From positions 3,053,001 to 3,117,000 of the forward strand of contig NC_081821.1 of NCBI RefSeq assembly GCF_030704535.1: a stretch of 64,000 bases of DNA, read 5' to 3'. The notes beneath the pieces are model-generated. The model worked only from the letters and a program-made list of their open reading frames with translations, did not search any database and had not been told where the DNA came from. Of this stretch, positions 13,601-25,600 are shown one piece after another. The stretch's first letter is position 1, and each line of letters starts with the position of its first letter. The translations under genes and the position numbers were made by a program. The stretch comes from Vitis vinifera (lineage: Eukaryota > Streptophyta > Magnoliopsida > Vitales > Vitaceae).

Positions 13601-16600
13601 GATCAGTGAGTCCCACTTCATTTTATGTATGGTACCCAATGGGCCCCACTTCAATAGCTTCAACTATGTCAAATTTGTGTTGCAAACCGACTTATGTCAA
13701 TGTGTCACCTTTTACTTTGTCATTTCCATGTGTGACTAAGAATTGATACTATTAGGTCATGTGTCACCTTGCTATTGGCCTAGCAACACCCTCAAGCTTG
13801 ATCTGTAGTTTTAAGTGTTGATATCATTGTTTTAAGGTGCAGAATGCTCTAGTGTGTGCTTGATTAGAGGAAATAATTGTTAATCAATGTGATATCTTGA
13901 AGACAATATGGTTAAAGTTAGTTTGATTTTATTGAGGTTCTAAGCATCATTGTCATAGTTGAAGTGGACATCCAAAGAAGGTGATAGATGGATCAGATTG
14001 GGATATAGAAAAACTGAAAAGTTAATGTGAGGTTCCTTTCTTTGCCTTCCTCAAGGCTCATAAGAGATTATAGAGTGATCTTTAATAGATTTAATTTATT
14101 GAGCCGCAAACATGATCATTGAATCAGATGTTGCATTTAAATATAAGATTACCAATTTGGAATAGTGTGAAGGCACAAGAAGTTTGGCAAGGGGCAGAGG
14201 GGTGGTTTAATTGGCCAGAAAGGTTTATATGTAAATTAGGTTAGTTGTTGGTACTAGGAAACAACGAGATCTTTAGATGGGGATGATGGCTCTGAATCTG
14301 GAAATTAGGGATCCATTGCTCCAGTAGCTTCAAAATCTTAAGGTTTTTCAAAAACTGGAATGAGGGTCAGAACTTGTCATATTTGCAAAAGAAGCATAAT
14401 TGGATGGGTGAAGGTGATCTGACTGAAGATGAGCATCTGGTTGAGAACACAGAAGTTGGATACGTTTGGCATGGAGGCTGAAAATTTTGTTTTATGACGT
14501 GTTGTGTCCATGTTCAATCTGAATAAGGAGTGGAGCTTCTGACCTTTTGACAAGTAACCTTTGTTCAGAAAATCATTTGAGCACGTTTTGTGGTGACAGT
14601 TGCACTAATTTGATATTTGAGAAAGTGCTTACGGGGATGAATTCGAACATAAGCATAGTGGAGCTATATGTTCCCTTGTTGGATGATGGATATGGATATC
14701 GTCATGTGTACTTAGGTTGTGCCCTTCTTTTGTTAGAGCCCTCTTCATTCATTCTTTTTTGTTTGCCTATAAAAAATGTGGATATGGACTTCTCACCTAA
14801 TAATTGTGATTTAAAAGATGAGTTGTTTTATTTATTTATATTTGTTTTAAATTATAAATATATATTTCAAAATATTTTTTTAATATTTTTAGTTTTGAAA
14901 ATTTAATTTTGTCATATTTTTATAGGCAACATTTTTGGGGATGGAACCTGGAACTCCCACTTGAACCCAACTTCAAGGGCCACATAGATGAGTTTTGAAT
15001 TGATGTTGTTCCAAACAAAGTTTGTCATATTTGTTGTGCTAGCGTTGTGCTGATTTGATGCCATTCAGCTTGGTGGAATAAACATGTTTAGTGTTAAATA
15101 TTTTAAGAGGTCGATCACTTTTTAGTGCTTACTAGTGCCAGGGGAGAGTGCAGCTAATGGTGTGAAGTTGGGGACCAGTCCCTTTGAGGGATCGACACAT
15201 ATTTTAATTATCCATCTATAAGAGGCCCAAAGGACAGAAGAAAGAGAGAGCCCAGGAGGTAGAGAAATGTCCTGACACATAAGAAGGCTCAAGGGTCTGA
15301 TCAACTGCAGTGGTTTATTAGTTTTAGTTATTGGATTGGCATGACTGTGATTGGGAGTGAAGTCATCAAAGTCATATTTGGGCTAATTTTGTTTACTTTA
15401 TTTGCAGAGGCTTTGTTATAAAATTTTCTAAATCTGCCTATAGAGGTTCTTTTCAGGAAGGATTTTGGGTTAAAATTGTGAAATATCACAAACAGGTAGG
15501 TTTTCAGGGTTTATATGAGAGTACCTTCATCTTAACTTACTCCCACCTCATCTTTACTTGTTGTTCTGATTTATTTTATTTGGTATGTGAAAGATTCTGC
15601 TGAATACATGGCTTAAGTCACCTTCCTGTGTTCATAGCTTTAAAACGAAAAGTGGAGGCATCTAGTCTGCAACACACGTGTTTGACATATTTGATATGCT
15701 AGTGAAGGTGCCTTAGGGCCAAAACATGTAAAATAATTAGCAGGATCATATAAAAAATTTCTTAGGGGTTATTAGACTATTAATGTTGTTGTGGTGGCTC
15801 TATGTTATTATTATATAGTGATTGGCTAGGTGCAAAGCCCAGAATTGTTTCTGGTAATAGGGGGGTGGTGTAAGTTGTAAATGGTTTTTCAATGTTTGGT
15901 CATGATGTTTTTACTTATATCATATCTTTTTAATATTTCCAAGAAGAGTCTAAAGTGAAATGCATTGCCTTGTGGTGTTATTTTTTGAGAATCAAAATGC
16001 TTGGATGAAAATAGTTTTTCTTGGTCAGCAGTTGTTTGACATGATTTGCTGCTGGGAAATGTGTTAAGGCATGGAGAAGCACCTTTTTTATGCAAGGACA
16101 GTGGGGATCTCCTTATTGAAATAAATATATGAGAGATCATTTTTTAACACTGCCATTGGACTAAGCCCCGTGAATCATAAATTTTGGGAGTTTTAACAGG
16201 AACCTTCTCCATAGAAGATGATAATTTAGTCTTGTAAATCCAATATTGTTGCTTAGAAGTTTACCATTCTATGGAGGGTTTGTTGTGGGATCCAATTCAG
16301 CTGTGCTTCTTGCACTAGCTTGCTATAAAATGGAAGATGGTGATCCCTTAATCACTTAGGATGCTTCCTGGTTTTGCCACAGTGCTATTAAAGTATCTTA
16401 AGTTCTGTGATATGAAATTTATATGAGAGCAATGTTTGTAAGAGTTGTTCTTTGTGGATTGTTTCAGATTTGAACAATGAAGCTCACAAAGAGTCTCAGT
16501 CGGTACATGTGGAGCCATCAAAAGGTGCCATGGAGGGTTTTATATTTTTCCTTCTCTTTTTTTAACTTCATTTATACTAATTGCTTATATCATGCATGGG

Positions 16601-19600
16601 TATGTAGCACAAAATGAAAAGTATAGTTGGTTTTTTTGTTGCTCATGTATGCTAATTGTGAAAAGAGAGAAACTGAAATAACTGTATACTATCTAACACT
16701 CCCCCTCAAGTTGGAGCATATATGTTATATGCACCAAACTTGTTACAAATGTATTTAATTCTAGGACCTCTAAGAGATTTAGTAAAATATCTGCTAGTTG
16801 ATCATTTGAATTGACAAAACTAGTCGCTACACATCCTGATGCGATCTTCTCATAATGAAGTGACAGTCAACTTCAATGTGTTTGGTCCTTTCATGGAAGA
16901 CTGGATTGGATGCAATATGCAAAGCGGCTTGGTTGTCACAGATGAGCTTCATCTGTTCATCTTTTCCAAATCTCAACTCCCGAAGAAGATGTTTCAGCCA
17001 TATGAGTTCACATGTTGCCAGAGCCATAGCTCGATACTCGGCTTCAGCACTAGATCTGACCACTATATCTTGTTTCTTACTCTTCCAGGATATTAGGTTA
17101 CCTCCAATAAAAACACAATACCCGGAAGTGAAACGTCTATCTGTGGGTGAGCCAACCCAATCTGCATCTGTGTAACCAACAACCTGAGTATGACCTCTGT
17201 TATCGTACAACACACCTTGGCCTGGTGTGTTTTTGATGTATCGAAGAATGCGGATTACAGCATCCCAATGGCTATCACATGGTGAATGTAGGAATTGACT
17301 AACAACACTTACAAGAAAAGAAATGTCTGGACGAGTAATGGTGAGGTAGTTCAGTTTACCTACAAGTCGTCGATATCTCCCAGGATCTCTTAAAGGCTCC
17401 CCCTGTCCTGGTATAAGTTTGACATTCGGAACCATAGGAGTGTCTATCGGTTTACAGTCTAACATACCGGTTTCTTCCAAGATGTCTAAAGCATACTTCC
17501 TTTGGGAAAGAACCACATGGGAACTGGATTGAGCTATCTCAATCCTTAAGAAATACTTGAGTTTCCCTAAGTCTTTAGTCTGAAAGTGGGTGAAAAGGTG
17601 TTGCTTTAGTTTCTGAATACCATTCTGATCACTGCCTGTAATGACGATGTCGTACACATAAACTACCAGATAAATGCACTGCACCGAGGAGTTATGATGA
17701 TAGAAAACGGAATGGTCTGCTGTATTGCGGAACATGTCAAACTCCTGAACAACAGAACTAAAACGGCTAAACCATGCTCGAGGAGATTGTTTCAAGCCAT
17801 ATAGAGAACGGCGTAACCTGCACACTAAACCAGACTCCCCCTGAGCAACAAAACCAGGTGGTTACTCCATATAAACTTCCTCAGCAAGATTCCCATGAAG
17901 GAAAGCATTTTTAATAACTAACTGATAAAGAGGGCAAGAACGCATAACAGCCATGGAGAGCAATAGACGAACAGAAGCTATCTTGGCAACAAGAGAGAAA
18001 ATGTCACCATAATCAGAACCATAAACCTGAGTATAGCCTTTAGCAACTAAGCGGGCCTTAAGGCGATCAACCTGACCATTTGGGCCAACCTTAACTGTGT
18101 AGACCCAACGACAACCAATTGTAGATTTACCAGAGGGTAAAACAACAAGATCCCAAGTGCCATTGGAGTGTAAAGCAGCCATTTCATCTACCATTGCCTG
18201 TCGCCAGCTTGGATGGGAAAGAGCCTCAGGGGTGCTCTTGGGAAGAGAAAAAGAAGATATAACAGAAACAAATGCGGAATAGGGTGAAGATAATCGATGG
18301 TAACTTAAAAAATTGTAAATGGGATGAGGATTACGAGTAGATCGATTACCTTTCCGAAGAGCAATGGGTAAGTCAGCAGAAGGAGGCAGAGCTGGGGCAG
18401 GAGAAACCGAAGGGATAGGAAGTGAGTCAGCAGGTACCTTGGCCAAAGAAGGAGGAACAACGACACGATGACGGCGATGATAAACCTGAAGTGGGCGAGA
18501 AGGCACTACATCAGGTGGGGAGATAATGGAAAGGGGTAAGACTTCAGAAACAGGAAGAGACTCAGAGGTGGAGAAGAATGGTGAGTCCTCAAAGAAGGTG
18601 ACATCAGCGGAGAGAAAGTAGCGATGAGTCTCAGAGGAATAACAACGATAACCCTTTTGAAGTCTGGAGTATCCCAAGAAGATGCATTTTGTGGCTTTGG
18701 CAGAAAGTTTGTCCTGTCCAGGAGTGAGAATATGAACAAAGCAAGTATAACAAAAAACACGAGAAGGAAGGAAATAAAGTGGTTGGTAAGGGAAAAGAAG
18801 GGAATGAGGAATCTGATCGTGTAATACAGATGATGGCATATGATTAATCAAATAACATGCTGTAAGAACAGCGTCCCCCTAAAAACGAAAAGGAACATTA
18901 CTATGGAGAAGGAGAGTACGAGCCGTCTCAATAAGATGTCGATTCTTACGTTTAGCTACCCTATTTTGTTGAGGAGTATGAGCACAAGAAGACTGATGAA
19001 GGATCCCATGTTGGGACATAAATGAAGTAAATGGTGCAGAAAAATATTCCCTGACATTGTCACTGCGTAACACACGGATAGAAATATTGAACTGGGTTTG
19101 GATTTCAGCATAAAATTTTTGGAAAATAAAGAATAACACAGCTCGATTTTTCATTAAAAATAACTAAGTACATCGAGAATAGTCATCAATGAAAGTGACA
19201 AAATACTGAAATCCTAAAGTAGACGCGGTTCGACAAAGACCCCAAACATCAGTGTGGACAAGTTCAAAAGGAGACTTCGTCCGATTATTTAAACGCTTTG
19301 GGAACGAGACACGAGTATGTTTCCCAAGCTGATAGGACTCACACACAAGCGACGACAAAGATGAAAAACGAGGGACCATTTTCTGGAACTTAGATAGACT
19401 AGGGTGGCCTAGGCGACTGTTAGGGATGGCAATGGGGCGGGTCATTTCGGGTACCCGCCCCGCCCCGCCCCTAATGGGGTGGGATTTTTTTTTTCTAAAC
19501 GGGTATGGGACGGGTTTGGGATTTTTTTTTGAAACCCGGGGCGGGTTCGGGGCGGGTTCGGGTATTGCCCCACCCCGCCCCGCCCCGCCCCGCCCCGCCC

Positions 19601-22600
19601 CGATTATATATAAAATTAAAATTAAAATTAAATTTAATTTAAAATTTAAAATTAATTTAATTTAATTTTTATTTTATTATTTTTAATATATAGATAATAA
19701 TAAATTATTTTTAATAAAATAAGTTATAAAAAATATAATTATTTAATTATTTATAAAATATATTTATTTTAATATAATTAAAAAAATTTAAAAGTAATTT
19801 TTAAAAAAAATTAAAATTAAAATTAAATAAAAAGTTAAACGGGGCGGGTATGGGAATGTAGCATACCCGCCCGCCCCGCCCCGCCCCGCCCCGCCCCGTT
19901 TAATTTTTTAAATGGGACGGGGATGGGAATTGGTTTAAATAAACGGGGCGGGGTTGGGAGGGGGGCGCCCCGCCCCGAACCCGCCCCGTTGCCATCCCTA
20001 GCGACTGTGGATGAGGAGGGGAGCATCAGTGGAAATGCAAACTGCAGGAGTTGAAGGCGAGGTGAGGTGATAGAGGCCTTGAGACTCACGTCCTATGCCA
20101 ATCGTCTTCCCCGTACTCCGGTCCTGCAATGTCACAAATTTATCAGAAAAAGTAATAGAGCAGTTAAGAGTACGAGTGATTTTGTTGATGGGGATAAGAT
20201 TAAAGGAACACTCAGGAGTATAAAGGACAGAAGTGAGAGATAGAGAAGGGAGAGGATGTGCCAAACCAATGCCTTTAGCCACAGTTTGAGAACCATTAGC
20301 TAAGGTAACAGTAGGTAAGACAAAGGTAGTAGTAATAGAAGAGAAAAGATCCTTATTACCAGATATGTGATCAGAAGCACCAGAATTTAAAATCCAAGGT
20401 TCAAGAGAAGATGTGTGGGTAAGACAAGCAGAAGCATTATCAGTCTGGGCAACAGAAGCTGATTTGGTGGCCTGATAGCGAAGGTAGTCATCATACTCAC
20501 TGTCAGTGAGGGAAATACCTTGAGATGTGGAGGAATTGGGAGGCTGAGGTGGCCGAGGATCAGATGGCTGGGCCACGTGGGCAGTGCGGGGAGGCCACCC
20601 ATGTAACTGATAGCACCGATCACGAGTGTGGCCAAGCTTATTGCAATAGGTGCAATGAGGACGTTGACCTCTACCTCGGTTACCACTGTGTCCTCCTCGA
20701 GAGTTAGTTTGAGAAACTAACACAGAAGAATCTGAAGTGTTATTAGATGGCAAAGTCTGAGTGGAGGAGATACGGAGGAGGCGAGCAAACACATCATCCA
20801 AGGATGGAACGGAGGAGCTGCCAAGAATCTGATTGTGGACAGTCTCAAGATCTGGACGGAGGCCAATAAGCGTAAGAACCATGAAGAACTTGTCAATTTG
20901 TGTTCGTTGATCCCCAACATTAGTAGTAAGAGGCATCACGGTCAAGAATTCCTCCTTAAGAGAGGCAATCTGGCCAATATAAGTAGATAAATTCATGTCT
21001 TGTTGTCTGACATTGACAATAAAAGAAGCCACTTTATAAAGATGTTGGATATCATTTGTGTATAACCCTTTCGGGCTGAGGATTTGAGGGAGTTCAGGCC
21101 CATAAGCTTAGTGGGAAGCCTATATAAGTGGTTGGCTAAAGTTTTAGCCAATAGACTTAAAAGAGCGGTTGGAAAGGTGGTTTCTAAGGCTCAAGGGGCT
21201 TTTGTAGAGGGAAGACAGATCCTAGATGCGGTGTTAATAGCTAATGAAGCCATTGACTCGATCCTAAAGAACAATGAAAATGGGATCTTGTGTAAACTTG
21301 ACATAGAGAAGGCATATGACAATGTGGACTGGTCCTTTCTTCTTACAGTAATGCAGAAAATGGGATTTGGGGAGAAATGGTTAGGGTGGATCAAGTGGTG
21401 CATATCCACTGCAAGTTTCTCTGTGTTGATCAATGGAACGCCTAAGGGTTTCTTCCAAAGTTCAAGGGGTTTAAGGCAAGGGGATCCTCTCTCGCCTTAT
21501 CTCTTCGTGATTGCTATGGAGGTCTTCAGCTCGTTCCTTAATAGGGCTGTGGACAATGGTTATATCTCGGGCTGTCAGGTGAAGGGAAGGAATGAAGGGG
21601 GGATTCAGATTTCCCACTTGTTGTTCGCAGATGACACTTTGGTATTTTGCCAAGCCTCCCAAGATCAGCTGACTTACCTAAGTTGGCTGCTAATGTGGTT
21701 TGAGGCAGTTTCGGGAATGAGAATTAACCTGGATAAGAGTGAACTTATTCCAGTAGGGAGGGTTGTGGATATTGATGATCTTGCCTTGGACTTTGGATGT
21801 AAAGTGGGTAGTCTCCCGTCCACGTATCTGGGTCTTCCTTTGGGCGCTCCGTTCAAGTCAGTGGCAATGTGGGACGGAGTGGAAGAGCGGTTTCGCAAAA
21901 GATTGACTATGTGGAAGAGACAATACTTATCCAAGGGAGGAAGAGCAACCTTGATCCGGAGTACTTTGTCAAACCTTCCCATTTACTATATGTCTGTTCT
22001 AAGATTACCAAGTTCAGTTAGAAGAAGACTAGAACAAATCCAAAGGGATTTTCTTTGGGGCGGTGGCAGTTTGGAGCGTAAACCACATCTAGTAAGATGG
22101 AAGGTGGTGTGCTTAAGCAAGAAGAAAGGGGGTTTAGGGATCAAATGCCTTTCCAATCTCAATAAGGCACTCCTTTCTAAATGGAATTGGCGTTTTGCAA
22201 ACGAGAGAGAGGCTTTGTGGAATCAAGTGATTAGAGGAAAGTATGGGGAAGATAGAGGGGGTTGGCGCACGCGGGAAGTGAGAGAGGCGCATGGTGTGGG
22301 GCTTTGGAAAGCGATAAGGATGGACTGGGATTTAGTGGGTGAGCGGATTTCTTTTAGTGTTGGCAATGGGAGGAGGGTGAGCTTTTGGAGGGATAGATGG
22401 TGTGGGGATGCCCCTCTGTGCGATTCGTTTCCTTCCATCTATGCCTTATCGATTGAAAAGGAAGCTTGGGTGGCGGATGTTTGGGATCCCTTGGTACAAG
22501 GGGGTAGAGGGGGTTGGAACCCTTGTTTTTCAAGAGCCCTAAATGATTGGGAGATGGAGGAGGCGGAATTATTTTTGGGGTGTCTTCATGGGAAGAGAGT

Positions 22601-25600
22601 CATTGGCGACGAAGATGATAAGGTAGTTTGGACTGAAACAAAGAGTGGTATTTTTTCGGCTAAGTCTCTATACCTTGCTCTAGAAGCGGACTGCCCTAGT
22701 TCTTTCCCATCTAGCTGCATTTGGAAGGTGTGGGTACAACCCAAAATCAGCTTTTTTGCGTGGGAGGCCGCATGGGGCAAGGCGCTTACCCTAGATCTTG
22801 TTCAGAGAAGAGGATGGTCATTGGCGAATAGATGTTACATGTGTATGGAAAAGGAGGAGACCATAGATCATCTGTTGCTCCACTGCTCCAAAACAAGGGT
22901 CTTATGGGAGTTGCTTTTTTCTTTGTTTGGGGTGTCTTGGGTGATGCCGTGTTCAGTTAGAGAGACTTTGCTTAGTTGGCAGACTTCTTCTGTGGGCAAG
23001 AAACACAGGAAAGTGTGGAGGGCGGCGCCCTTGCATATTTTTTGGACGGTTTGGAAGGCGAGAAATCGTTTAGCCTTCAAGGATGATGTTATATCAATAC
23101 AGAGGTTGAAATATTCCTTTTTATGCTCGCTTTGGTCTGAGGCAAAGCTGTTTATAGTAGAATGCCCTCAAACTTTGGTGAATTTTATAGATTGGGTGGG
23201 ATCATTGTAAGATGTTGGGCCTTTTGGTGGGTGGGTCTCTTATATGTTTTTGGTCTCTTTTGGTGGCGGGTGTATAGGTTTGTATACCTTACATAGGCTG
23301 TATACCTTGAGTCGCTCTTTAGGCGTCTCTTTTTAAATGAATTTTCTTTACTTATCAAAAAAAAAAAAAAAAAAAAAAATAACCCTTTCGCCTGATTCCA
23401 AAATTTAAAACATGTTTTGTAGGCCCGAAGATGAAGCAAAATCTTAGGATCAACTGATTGCCATAACACACTACATAACTGTGCATCTATCTTCCGCCAT
23501 TGTACTCTGTCATCCTTAAGGATATCTGCCTCATGCGTAACAAGGTGATCCTCATAACCTTGACCCATAAATCAAAGCTCCACAGAGGCAGACTAGGACA
23601 AATAATTTTCACTGCCAACCAATTTCTTTGAAGTAATCATAGGAGATTCAGATATAATAGAGGAAAAAATGGAACTTTTAGTAGTCATATTTACTTATCT
23701 GGAGAACGAAATATGTTTGGATCGAAGAGAGCCCTAATACAGCTTTAGATCGCGGCTGAAAGAAGAAAAACCGAGGATCCGTGGCTGTGAGAGACCAAAT
23801 AGTAAAGAAAAACAAATGTGGCACTACTAGAAGGGTAGAAGAACACTTCCTAAGACACGTGCAGGGCTCGGGGTGGAGAGGAAGTCATCGGAGGTCGTCG
23901 GAAAGGCTATTTAGAGGGCCGGTGGAGACAAAAAACCCAAAAAAAATGCATTTGCAGGGCTCGGATGGCACAAGCACAAATGGAGGGTGGCTAGATGGCG
24001 TTAGGCGAGGTCAGAAAGTTCTCCACGCGCCCTCACGCGTCGGAGAAGAAACGCGCTTGGCTGAGAATCTCCTTCTGGTGCTTTGACAAAACTTGAAGAT
24101 CTCCTCCTTGCGCACCTGATGGTATGGTCGGTGTCGGAAAAGGACTTCGACGGAAAAAGTTGCCGGCAGTGAGGGTTTTCTGACGGCGGTGAGGGTTTTT
24201 TGAAGGCAATACAGTTGATCGGAAAGCTTTAGGAGATGGAAAAGGTGATCGGAATGAAACATGGTCACTGAAAGGTTTCCCAGAATTGATTCACGATAAA
24301 CCGGAAATAATTAGGTTTTTTTTTTTTCTCCCTAGGCTCTGATACCATGTGAAAAGAGAGAAAATGGAGAATCCCTAATTTTTGTTATTAAAAACTGTTA
24401 ATAATACACATTGGACTTGGGTATATATATATATGTTAGTGGGACCCATAATACAATAAGGAAAGAAAAGGAAAAGTAAATAACTGAAATAACTATACAC
24501 TATCTAACACTAATCATTGCTTTCTCATGCTGATCTCTTTCCTTGGTCTCTTAGTTAAGGAAATTTCTGCTCCAGAAGATATTGAAGGTCCAGAAGATGC
24601 AGAAGGGTATAAGAAGCGGCATCTGAATGTTGTATTTATTGGCCATGTGGGTAGGTTTATCTACTCCCTACACATTCTTTAATCAAGTACTGGCTATGGT
24701 TATGGATATTATGTTCATTTGTTGCATACCTTGGATTAATTTTTATAATGTTTGCTAGTGATTTTTTCATTGATTATCTTAAAAAGAAAAAAAAAATTGG
24801 CATTGATTAGATACTCCAGTCTGGTTGTCCTTTTGATGTGGTCAGTTGAATGTGAGATTATTTTCTTTACTAATTTTTTGGTAGTGTGTCCTTGGATAAA
24901 ATTTGCCATAGTTTTAAACTCTCATAAGTTTTCATATTTAACATTCTGACGAGAGAAAAAAAAAGACAAATTAGAGTTGAAATGAACTGATTCTGGATTA
25001 TGCAGTTAACTTTGAGACTCAAATTTTAAAATTTTCTGTAAGTTAAAGGGTTTTTTTTAAGACTTTTTTTTTCCCTTAAATTTTCATAAATTGATTGCAT
25101 TTACATGTTTACTGAAATTTGACCCAAATTTGAAATTTAGAACCTTTGCCATAAAATTTTCAATTTCAAGTGTGGTGATCTTTCTGTGGTTAGATTTTGT
25201 AGCTTTGTCTTCCCAATTACAACTACTATAAATTTTTCAGAGGCCATAAAACATGTAAGTGGTGATTGATGCTAGAAAATGAAACCTTTTTTATGGGCTG
25301 AAATTTCGCATCTCTGTCATCCTGTAAACTGATTATGGTGCTTTTTTGAATAAAACATTTTGTTTTGATTTCTGTCTCCATATATATATATATATATTTA
25401 TTTATTTATTTTGATTCCTCGTGACTCTTTGTAAGCCCTGATGTGCAGTTGATGGTGTAGTTAGACAGTTGATGATTTAAAAAAAAAAATTATGTGCTTT
25501 GTGCAATCTTATCTAATACAAACATCATTTGTTCACTCTACTTAACTTGTGGTACAGTAGAATGAATGTGTCCTTGTTGGTTGATCCTTGTGCATCACTT

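Larger units (their letters stand above)
16827..23688 (-). pseudogene. Copia gag-pol reading frame, broken
   Basis: Starts at 23688 (minus strand) and is interrupted by the nested LINE and MITE. Gag carries the CCHC knuckle [18 protein letters not shown]. Protease has NSGASDH where DSGASDH is usual. Integrase has HTDVWG and [11 protein letters not shown] has KNAFLHGNL and [10 protein letters not shown], where the catalytic YVDD has become YVYD. RNase H shows [17 protein letters not shown] and [11 protein letters not shown]. Stops replace expected tryptophan or glutamine codons near 17862, 18853, 19157 and twice near 23580-23600, typical of C-to-T decay after methylation. It encodes no working polyprotein. 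Confidence 0.88.
16657..24509 (-). mobile_element. Ty1/copia LTR retrotransposon, inactive, with two nested insertions
   Basis: A complete insertion in eRF3 intron 4, antisense to the gene, delimited by a 5-bp duplication CTAAT (16652-16656 and 24510-24514). Minus-strand order: 5' LTR, primer-binding site TGGTATCAGAGCC, gag, protease, integrase, reverse transcriptase, RNase H, polypurine tract, 3' LTR. Removing the nested LINE (21074-23378) and MITE (19421-20000) with their duplicated bases leaves about 4.95 kb, a normal copia length. At least five internal stops and a mutated catalytic motif show it is dead. The gene order (integrase before RT) places it in copia rather than gypsy. Confidence 0.93.

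Noticed and set aside
13594..13860. Possible LTR of an older copia element around the LINE insertion site
   Set aside because: Only a polypurine-like phrase and general resemblance; no second LTR, primer site or target duplication could be found.
14925..14995. Second copy of the short SINE
   Set aside because: Shares GGAACCTGGAACTCCCAC, but the B box is damaged and no flanking duplication was seen.
16839..17175. Plus-strand ORFs of 85 and 99 codons
   Set aside because: They are antisense to the copia RNase H region and carry no independent signature.
19426..19665. ORF with proline/arginine-rich repeats
   Set aside because: It is translation of the GC-rich terminal repeat of the hAT-type MITE.
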